The notes under the pieces are model-generated. The model saw nothing but the letters and a program-made list of their open reading frames with translations, had not been told where the DNA came from and searched no databases. The translations under genes and the position numbers were made by a program. From the NCBI GenBank assembly GCA_964355115.1, contig CAYHCQ010000108.1, positions 1 to 11,869 of the forward strand: DNA of 11,869 nt, given 5' to 3'. Each line of letters opens with the position of its first letter. Position 1 is the first letter of the stretch. This DNA comes from JANXZO01 sp964355115. Its GTDB lineage: Bacteria > Bacteroidota > Bacteroidia > Bacteroidales > FEN-979. This document shows positions 6,935-11,869 of the stretch, one piece after another.

Positions 6935-7706
6935 AAACTTTAACCATTATCCCGGCGGCCCGTGCCTTAGTGGCGATGGCTTCAAGTTCCTCCGATTCTA
7001 TTTTCTGAATATTCTGAAGCGGGGTTTCGCGGGCGATGGGGTATATCATTACCAGGGACGGCCGGATCTTTAACAGATGGCCGATCCAGGCATCAACCTC
7101 CTGCGGGGTTGTGTTATCGACAGTTTCGCCTTTGTATACACCGCGCAGGAACATCGTCTGCACGATCATCTTCCCGTTGAATGATGTCAGATCTTCAATC
7201 AGCCCGTCAAAGCTGAACAGCGGGTCGGGGTTGTTGATCAGCCGGAACATCCTCTCAGTGCCGGCATCGAGTTTAAGTATGTTATTGTCGATCTTCACCA
7301 GGGCACGCGCAACCACAGGATCACCGAGCATGTAGGCATTGGAAAGGACCGAAACCTTTGCAGAGGGAACATACCTGTTGCGCAGCACAATGGTATCGTC
7401 GACAATGCCTGCGAATTCGGGATGGAGCGTGGGTTCCCCGTTGCCGGCATAGGTAAGCACATCGGGCAGATAATCTTCTGCCACCAGCTCTTTCAGCCGT
7501 TTCTCGAGAAATTCTCTCACCTTTGCCCTTTTTGGCAGTTCGCATAGTGTGATATCATTCAGACGGGTCCACCCGCATTCGCAGTAGATGCAGTTGAAGG
7601 AGCAGAATTTTTTACGGGTAGGCAGCAGGTTGATGCCAAGGGAGAGCCCGAGTCGCCTTGAGCGGACAGGCCCAAAGATCAGGTCGTGAAATAGGAAGCC
7701 GGCCAT
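6927..7706 (-). CDS. Radical SAM protein, COG0731-like
   Basis: The 259-residue protein opens with FGPVRSRRLGLSLGINLLP (11-29), which is typical of the COG0731 Fe-S oxidoreductase group. The radical SAM cluster motif CSFNCIYC follows, with C35, C39 and C42 as ligands to a [4Fe-4S] cluster and an extra C44. The SAM-contacting GNGEP is at 88-92. The protein is only a core barrel: there is no SPASM or other auxiliary cysteine cluster. Members cleave S-adenosylmethionine to start radical chemistry; the substrate here is unknown. The resemblance to TYW1-type tRNA enzymes is distant and should not be taken as function. It is the first gene of a two-gene minus-strand unit and shares 8 bases with the repeat-protein gene downstream, which may encode its partner. 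It is divergent from the polyprenyl synthase gene, with 93 bases between the starts. Confidence 0.88.
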   Translation of the reverse strand: MAGFLFHDLIFGPVRSRRLGLSLGINLLPTRKKFCSFNCIYCECGWTRLNDITLCELPKRAKVREFLEKRLKELVAEDYLPDVLTYAGNGEPTLHPEFAGIVDDTIVLRNRYVPSAKVSVLSNAYMLGDPVVARALVKIDNNILKLDAGTERMFRLINNPDPLFSFDGLIEDLTSFNGKMIVQTMFLRGVYKGETVDNTTPQEVDAWIGHLLKIRPSLVMIYPIARETPLQNIQKIESEELEAIATKARAAGIMVKVYG

Positions 7707-7799
7707 GGTAGTGTTTTAGGGTGCAAAATTCCACCTTTTAAACGGGAAAACCTAAAAGCAGGTTGTGAATTTTTCTGTACCTTTACATGTTAATAAACC
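7707..7799. promoter_or_regulatory. Divergent promoter region between the radical SAM and polyprenyl synthase genes
   Basis: This 93-base AT-rich gap must hold both promoters. TTTTAGG (7714-7720) and CCTAAAA (7751-7757) form a 7-bp dyad with a 30-base spacer. TACCTTTA (7778-7785) resembles the Bacteroidota -7 element TAnnTTTG, but no -33 TTTG lies at the right distance, so exact promoters are not assigned. Neither start has a Shine-Dalgarno sequence. Confidence 0.4.
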
Positions 7800-8780
7800 A
7801 TGAATTTGTCGCAACTCGACCATATAAAAGCCCCGATACAGAAGCACATCGACACCTTTGAAGGCACCTTCCGCGCCTCGATGAAGAGTTCGGTGCCACT
7901 GCTTGATACCATCACAAGGTATATCATCAAACGCAAAGGCAAGCAGATGCGGCCGATGTTTGTCTTCCTTTCTGCCAGCGTGTGCGGCGAGGTGAGCGAG
8001 AGCACATACCGCGGGGCTGCGCTTATCGAACTGCTCCACACCGCCACGCTCGTTCACGACGATGTGGTGGATGATTCAAACCTTCGCCGTGGTTTTTTCT
8101 CGATAAATGCCTTGTGGAAGAACAAGATTGCCGTGCTAGTCGGGGATTACCTGCTGTCGCGCGGCTTGCTGCTGGCGCTTGAGCAGGATGAGTTCAAGCT
8201 GCTGAAGATCGTTTCCAACGCCGTGCGTGAAATGAGTGAAGGAGAGCTGCTGCAAATTGAAAAGGCAAGAAAACTCGACATCCAGGAGTCGGTATATTTT
8301 GATATTATCCGGAAAAAGACCGCCTCCCTGATCGCCTCCTGCTGTGCCTGCGGGGCATCCTCAGTAGGCGGGGCGGAGGAGATGGTTCAACGGATGTGTC
8401 AGTTTGGCGAGTATGTGGGCATTGCTTTCCAGATCAAGGACGATCTGTTTGACTACGCGAGAAATAACTCTACCGGCAAGCCCAACGGCACCGACATACG
8501 CGACCAGAAGATGACCCTTCCGCTTATTCACCTGCTCAGCATATCCGATTTCCTGGAAAAAAGGTGGATCATCAACACGGTTAAGAATCATCACAACGAT
8601 CCTGACAGGGTCGAGAAGCTGATCGGAAAAGTAGTTGAACGCGGGGGCATTGCCTACGCCCGGGAGAGGATGCTCGAATACCGGCAGAAGGCGCTCGACA
8701 TCCTGGCGACATTCCCCGACAGCCCGTCGCGCAAGGCACTCGGAGAGCTGGTTATGTTTACCACCGACCGGAGCAGTTGA
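7800..8780 (+). CDS. Long-chain all-trans polyprenyl diphosphate synthase (IspB-like)
   Basis: The enzyme adds isopentenyl diphosphate units to an allylic primer to build the side chain of quinones, most likely menaquinone in this phylum. The 326-residue protein has the normal length. It contains GKQMRP (47-52), the first Asp-rich motif HDDVVDD (D87, D88, D91) followed by LRRG (95-98), and the second Asp-rich motif KDDLFDY (D214, D215, D218). The residue five before the first Asp motif is Ala82. That site is bulky in short-chain synthases, so a long product is expected. The stretch LLHTATLVHDDVVDDS is close to octaprenyl diphosphate synthase; the exact chain length cannot be read from sequence. 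The ATG at 7800 is chosen because family similarity begins at once. The stop abuts the stop of the convergent kinase gene with no gap (TGATCA, 8778-8783). Confidence 0.93.
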   Translation: MNLSQLDHIKAPIQKHIDTFEGTFRASMKSSVPLLDTITRYIIKRKGKQMRPMFVFLSASVCGEVSESTYRGAALIELLHTATLVHDDVVDDSNLRRGFFSINALWKNKIAVLVGDYLLSRGLLLALEQDEFKLLKIVSNAVREMSEGELLQIEKARKLDIQESVYFDIIRKKTASLIASCCACGASSVGGAEEMVQRMCQFGEYVGIAFQIKDDLFDYARNNSTGKPNGTDIRDQKMTLPLIHLLSISDFLEKRWIINTVKNHHNDPDRVEKLIGKVVERGGIAYARERMLEYRQKALDILATFPDSPSRKALGELVMFTTDRSS

Positions 8781-9839
8781 TCAAACTTTTTTCAGGGTGA
8801 ACCCAAAGGTGGTTCCGACACCGATCGTGCTGCGCACATTCACCGTCTGGTTGTGTGCCTCCATGATGTGTTTTACAATTGAAAGGCCAAGTCCCTTCCC
8901 TTTGCGGGTGGCCGCCCGTCCGCGATCGGTACGGTAAAAGCGTTCGAAAACCCGGGGGAGATTTTCCTGCTCTATGCCGATCCCGTTGTCGGTAATTTCG
9001 GTTAGTATATTCTCGTCCATGTCGAAAAACCCGATCTTGGTGCGGCCCATTTCAGGATTAGCGTAGCGGATAGAATTGTCGATTATATTGGTGAGCACCT
9101 GGCGGATCTTATCCTTGTCGCCCTCCACGAGGATCATCTTTCCGGGATCGTTCAACTGGAGTTCAACCTGGTGTTTGGTAGCTTTCATCTCGAGCATTTC
9201 AATACTTTCCCTGGCAAGGGCAACGATATCGAACCGGGTGATTGTCAGTCCGATTTGCCCCGAGTCGAGTTGTGCAATCTCATCGAGGTCGGCGATGATA
9301 CGGATAAGACGCTCGACGCTTTTTTCGGTCCGTTTCAGGTATTCGCGGTTGATGGCGGGATCTTCCAGTCCTCCATCGAGAAGTGTTGACACATAGCCCT
9401 GAACGTTGAAGAGCGGGGTTTTAAGTTCGTGTGAAACATTCCCTATAAACTCCCGGCGGTACTGCTCCAGCTGCTGTAAACGCTCAATCTCACGCTGTTT
9501 TTCGGATTCCCATCCTTCTACATCCTGATGTACATTGTCGATGATATTCTTATCGGGTCTGATAATGAATTTTTCTTTTTTACCCACCTTAACCGAGTGG
9601 ATTGATTTGTAGATAAGCCTTATCTTACTGTAGATAAACCGTTCGAGGGTATACCGGAAGATGGAAAAGGAGATGAGAAAAATCGATCCGGCGCTAAGGA
9701 AGAGGGCCAGGTAAGTATAATAATGGGTAAAGGCATCCGCAAACAGAAGTCCCACCGAGATGATGAACAGCAGTGCAAAGGAGCACGAGATTACAAATGC
9801 ATTTAATATGGAGAGGTTCCTGGGATCGTGAAATTTCAT
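8781..9839 (-). CDS. PhoR-like membrane sensor histidine kinase
   Basis: The 352-residue kinase autophosphorylates and passes the phosphate to the response regulator encoded just upstream. Two membrane helices (about 10-34 and 42-62) are joined by a loop of only 7-8 residues, so there is no periplasmic sensing domain and no clear PAS domain. A coiled-coil-like segment (about 108-128) leads into the HisKA domain with H137 in NVSHELKTP. The ATPase domain shows the N box (N255 in NIIDNSIRYA), G1 (DNGIGIE, 284-290), the F box (ERFYR) and G2 (GKGLGLS, 314-320). The frame stays open upstream to 9962, but that part overlaps the regulator gene. The ATG at 9839-9837 makes an ATGA overlap with the regulator stop and puts MKFHDPRN just before the first helix, so it is chosen. 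The stimulus is unknown; PhoR-like refers to architecture only, as no pst or phoU gene is in the window. Confidence 0.93.
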   Translation of the reverse strand: MKFHDPRNLSILNAFVISCSFALLFIISVGLLFADAFTHYYTYLALFLSAGSIFLISFSIFRYTLERFIYSKIRLIYKSIHSVKVGKKEKFIIRPDKNIIDNVHQDVEGWESEKQREIERLQQLEQYRREFIGNVSHELKTPLFNVQGYVSTLLDGGLEDPAINREYLKRTEKSVERLIRIIADLDEIAQLDSGQIGLTITRFDIVALARESIEMLEMKATKHQVELQLNDPGKMILVEGDKDKIRQVLTNIIDNSIRYANPEMGRTKIGFFDMDENILTEITDNGIGIEQENLPRVFERFYRTDRGRAATRKGKGLGLSIVKHIMEAHNQTVNVRSTIGVGTTFGFTLKKV

Positions 9840-10522
9840 TCCTCTTCGAATTTGTAGCCCACCCCTTTGATGGTCTTTATGCTGTCGATGCCCAGTTTTT
9901 CGCGGATCCGGCGGATGTGCACATCGATGGTACGGTCGCCGACAACGACATCGGCTCCCCAAACATTCGTAAAGATATCTTCCCGTGTAATCACCTTTCC
10001 CGGACGGGAAACGAGGAACTGCAGCAGCTCGAATTCCTTGCGTACCAGGGTGATTTCGGTATTGCCGCGTACCACAACATACCTGTCCTTATCGATGGTA
10101 AACTCCTTCAGGGGGATGATGTTTGCGGTAACTTCAGGTGCAGTGTACCGGCGCAGAAGGGCCTGGATCCTGCTGATGAACAGTTTCGGCTTGATGGGCT
10201 TGGTAATGTAATCATCGGCTCCGGCATCAAATCCGGCAATCTGTGAATAGTCCTCGCCACGTGCGGTGAGAAAGGCAATGAGCGTACCCGACAGTTCAGG
10301 AATCTTCCTGATTTCGGAGCATGCCTGCATACCGTCCATCACGGGCATCATTACATCGAGAATGATCAGCTGCGGCTTATGTTCCTGGGCCAGTTTTACC
10401 GCTTTTGCCCCATTTTTTGCCTTGACGACCCTGTATCCTTCGCGTTCGAGGTTGTACCCCAGAAATTCAAGGATGTCGGCTTCGTCGTCGACAAGAAGGA
10501 TGGTGATCTCAGAATTTTCCAT
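9836..10522 (-). CDS. OmpR/PhoB-family response regulator
   Basis: The 228-residue transcription factor has a receiver domain (about 5-122) with acidic pocket D12/D13, phosphoacceptor D56 in IILDVMMP, T86 and K108 (the KPI motif). A winged-helix DNA-binding domain follows (about 135-228), with VWGADVVVGDRTIDVHI leading into the recognition helix (about 196-211) and the closing GVGYKF. All key residues are present. It is the first gene of the pair: its TGA overlaps the kinase ATG by 4 bases (9839-9836), so the two should be made together as a dedicated pair. It is divergent from the outer-membrane protein/ubiX unit, with 79 bases between starts, so it may control its own or the neighbouring promoter, though nothing in the sequence proves this. 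Confidence 0.95.
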   Translation of the reverse strand: MENSEITILLVDDEADILEFLGYNLEREGYRVVKAKNGAKAVKLAQEHKPQLIILDVMMPVMDGMQACSEIRKIPELSGTLIAFLTARGEDYSQIAGFDAGADDYITKPIKPKLFISRIQALLRRYTAPEVTANIIPLKEFTIDKDRYVVVRGNTEITLVRKEFELLQFLVSRPGKVITREDIFTNVWGADVVVGDRTIDVHIRRIREKLGIDSIKTIKGVGYKFEEE

Positions 10523-10578
10523 AAAAGGCTTTAATACGATCAGCTAAATTATTAAAAATACCGGATAGTTCGTTTTTC

Positions 10579-10598
10579 GTAATTTTACCAAAAATTAC
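10579..10598. promoter_or_regulatory. Perfect inverted repeat just before the outer-membrane protein start
   Basis: GTAATTTT (10579-10586), spacer ACCA and AAAATTAC (10591-10598) form a perfect 8-bp dyad ending 3 bases before the ATG at 10602. It could be an operator in the 79-base divergent promoter region or a weak AT-rich hairpin over the ribosome entry site. TAATTTTA inside it also resembles a -7 element, so chance similarity in AT-rich promoter DNA is possible. Confidence 0.4.
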
Positions 10599-10601
10599 AG
10601 G

Positions 10602-11228
10602 ATGCGGCGACTGGTTTTCTTACTTTTTTTGCTGATGCCATTTTACTCCGGCGCTCAGAGATTCAATGGAGGTATTCTTGCAGGAGGAATTGTGAGCCAG
10701 GTGGATGGCGACACCTGGGTAGGTTACCATAAGGCAGGTTATCTTGCCGGGGCATTTGTAAGTCTCCGTATATCCCCGCACTCTTCATTCCAGATGGAGA
10801 TGGAGTACATCCAGAAAGGGAGCCGTAAGAATGCCGACCTCGAAACCGGCGACATGAGCTCCTACCTTTTCCGGATCCATTACCTTGAAATCCCGGTTCT
10901 CTACCAGTATACCTTTGCCCGCCGCTTTGCCGTGGAGGCGGGTCCGGCTGCTGACATCCTGCTGGGGTATTACGAGGAGATGGGCGGTGTTCCCGATCCG
11001 CCAACCGAGCCGTTGAGAGGGGTTACACTGGCAGGAATAGCCGGTGTATCTGCCTATATCAACCAGCATCTGAAGGCCAGCCTCAGGTTAAACTATTCGC
11101 TGATTTCGCTGCGCAACACCACAGCACCCTATCCGGAAAGTTACCGGAAAATATTTTTTGAATACGGACAGTACAATAACGTTCTCTCCTTTTCCCTCTC
11201 TTGGGATTTTAAGGCCAGGGAGCTGTAA
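10602..11228 (+). CDS. Outer-membrane beta-barrel protein (PorT-like / OMP_b-brl family)
   Basis: This 208-residue protein begins with a signal peptide (MRRLVFLLFLLMPFYSGA), likely cut after Ala18 before Gln19. The rest alternates polar and hydrophobic residues in short strands separated by turns: GGILAGGIVSQV, AGYLAGAFVSLRI, SSFQMEMEYIQKG, LEIPVLYQYTF, FAVEAGPAADILLGYY, GVTLAGIAGVSAYI, KASLRLNYSLISL and NVLSFSLSWDF. This is the pattern of the 8-10 strand barrels common in Bacteroidota. EIPVLYQY and AGPAADILLG are the usual family landmarks. It is too short for a TonB-dependent transporter. The specific role is unknown; a link to the type IX secretion protein PorT is by fold only. It is followed after 14 bases by ubiX and probably shares its transcript; there is no evident functional link. 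Confidence 0.85.
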   Translation: MRRLVFLLFLLMPFYSGAQRFNGGILAGGIVSQVDGDTWVGYHKAGYLAGAFVSLRISPHSSFQMEMEYIQKGSRKNADLETGDMSSYLFRIHYLEIPVLYQYTFARRFAVEAGPAADILLGYYEEMGGVPDPPTEPLRGVTLAGIAGVSAYINQHLKASLRLNYSLISLRNTTAPYPESYRKIFFEYGQYNNVLSFSLSWDFKAREL

Positions 11229-11242
11229 CCAGGAAGCAAAGC

Positions 11243-11809
11243 ATGACAAAAAAGAAGATCATCATCGGGGTTACCGGGGCAAGTGGTTCCATTTACGGAA
11301 AGCTGCTGCTTGAAAGGCTGGCGGCTCTCAGGGAACAGATCGGCGATTGCGGAGTGATCTTTTCAGAGAATGCAAGGTCGGTATGGAAGTTCGAACTCGG
11401 CTCGTTTGATGAGGAGGAGATACCTTTTAAAGTATATAAGCCCGATAATTTTTATGCTCCCATGGCATCCGGATCAGCAGGATACGATGCGATGATCATT
11501 TGTCCGTGCACCATGGGAACACTGGGGCGTATCGCTTCCGGCGTATCCTCCGATCTGATGACACGTGCGGCCGACGTGATGCTGAAAGAACGCAAAAAGC
11601 TGATCCTGGTAACACGTGAAGCGCCCTACAACCTCATTCATCTCAGCAACATGAAGTTGCTCACCGAAGCCGGCGCCATCATATGTGCGGCTTCGCCATC
11701 GTTTTACAGTAAGCCGGCAACCATCGAGGAGCTGGCGATGACGGTTGTGGACAGGGTGATTGGGCTGGCGGGGTTGGAGATTACCTCCTATCGGTGGAGT
11801 GAAGAGTGA
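11243..11809 (+). CDS. ubiX: UbiX flavin prenyltransferase
   Basis: UbiX joins a dimethylallyl group to FMN, giving the prenylated cofactor that UbiD-family decarboxylases need. The 188-residue protein has the standard length and landmarks: GVTGASGSIYG (9-19) for the flavin phosphate, IICPCTMGTLGRIASG (85-100), DLMTRAADV (104-112), LVTREAPYN (122-130) and the C-terminal PSFYSKPATIEEL with the DRVIGLAGL helix. The ATG at 11243 is preceded by AGGAAG, a reasonable ribosome-binding site. In this phylum the UbiD partner usually serves menaquinone synthesis; no ubiD is in the window. The last three residues (Ser-Glu-Glu) and the stop fall in a heptamer repeat. Confidence 0.95.
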   Translation: MTKKKIIIGVTGASGSIYGKLLLERLAALREQIGDCGVIFSENARSVWKFELGSFDEEEIPFKVYKPDNFYAPMASGSAGYDAMIICPCTMGTLGRIASGVSSDLMTRAADVMLKERKKLILVTREAPYNLIHLSNMKLLTEAGAIICAASPSFYSKPATIEELAMTVVDRVIGLAGLEITSYRWSEE

Positions 11810-11827
11810 AGAGTGAAGAGTTAAGAG
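11797..11827. repeat. Heptamer tandem repeat GAGTGAA at the end of ubiX
   Basis: There are three perfect GAGTGAA units (11797, 11804, 11811), a fourth with one change (GAGTTAA, 11818-11824) and a trailing GAG. The ubiX stop TGA is at 11807-11809 inside the array. In GAGTGAA arrays every forward frame soon meets TGA, so copy-number change would hardly alter the protein. Confidence 0.85.
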
Positions 11828-11869
11828 ACCAACATTATAAAAAATAACGCAAACGAAAACTAACTTTAG

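Noticed and set aside
6374..6943. 189-codon plus-strand open frame across the nrdJ end and the repeat-protein gene
   Set aside because: It overlaps the real C-terminus of nrdJ in another frame and is antisense to the repeat protein, whose exact 25-residue period shows that the minus strand is the coding one.
7714..7757. TTTTAGG ... CCTAAAA dyad between the divergent genes as an operator
   Set aside because: Arms of 7 bases with a 30-base spacer in AT-rich DNA are easily due to chance, so it is mentioned only within the promoter region.
9840..9962. 41-codon upstream extension of the histidine kinase frame
   Set aside because: It lies wholly in the response regulator's DNA-binding domain; the residues are Arg/Cys/His-rich noise and the ATGA overlap at 9839 gives a better start.
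11828..11869. Possible promoter (TAACTTTA at 11861) for a gene beyond the right edge
   Set aside because: No -33 element is visible and the downstream gene is outside the window.

Overview
The window reads as ordinary chromosomal DNA of a Bacteroidota bacterium, probably from the Bacteroidales/Marinilabiliales side. Three things support this: a very large surface protein joining a TolB-type propeller to an outer-membrane barrel, a small outer-membrane barrel lipid-free porin-like protein of the PorT type, and genes that mostly lack a clear Shine-Dalgarno sequence. No rRNA, tRNA, CRISPR array, phage gene or transposase was seen. The first gene is cut by the left edge, so this is an arbitrary slice or a contig end.

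Layout. (1) 1-3480, plus strand: the 3' part of a gene for a degenerate peptidase-MA-like domain + TolB/PD40 propeller + Omp85-type barrel protein, followed 2 bases later by a YhbP/UPF0306-like flavin-fold protein whose end lies in a 36-bp tandem repeat. (2) 3481-3813: an AT-rich intergenic region with five copies of TAACAG (either strand) arranged in inverted repeats. (3) 3814-6519, plus: nrdJ, a B12-dependent class II ribonucleotide reductase with TSCPD domain and C-terminal cysteine cluster. (4) 6524-7706, minus: a two-gene unit of a COG0731-type radical SAM protein and a small protein made of four exact 25-residue repeats, overlapping by 8 bases. (5) 7800-8780, plus: a long-chain polyprenyl diphosphate synthase. 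(6) 8781-10522, minus: a PhoB/PhoR-like response regulator and histidine kinase overlapping by ATGA. (7) 10602-11809, plus: an outer-membrane barrel protein and ubiX, 14 bases apart. The window ends in a heptamer repeat and about 45 bases of AT-rich DNA.

How the genes fit together. Most are housekeeping: deoxyribonucleotide synthesis (nrdJ), isoprenoid/quinone side chain (polyprenyl synthase), prenylated flavin cofactor for UbiD-type decarboxylases (ubiX) and envelope signalling. Packing is tight: there are two start/stop overlaps, one pair of directly abutting convergent stops (TGATCA), and one terminator for nrdJ that sits inside the coding end of the convergent gene.

The most unusual items are the propeller-Omp85 fusion with an inactivated metallopeptidase motif, the 25-residue repeat protein coupled to a radical SAM enzyme, and the TAACAG repeat cluster before nrdJ. 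I see no convincing complete new defence or biosynthetic system here.
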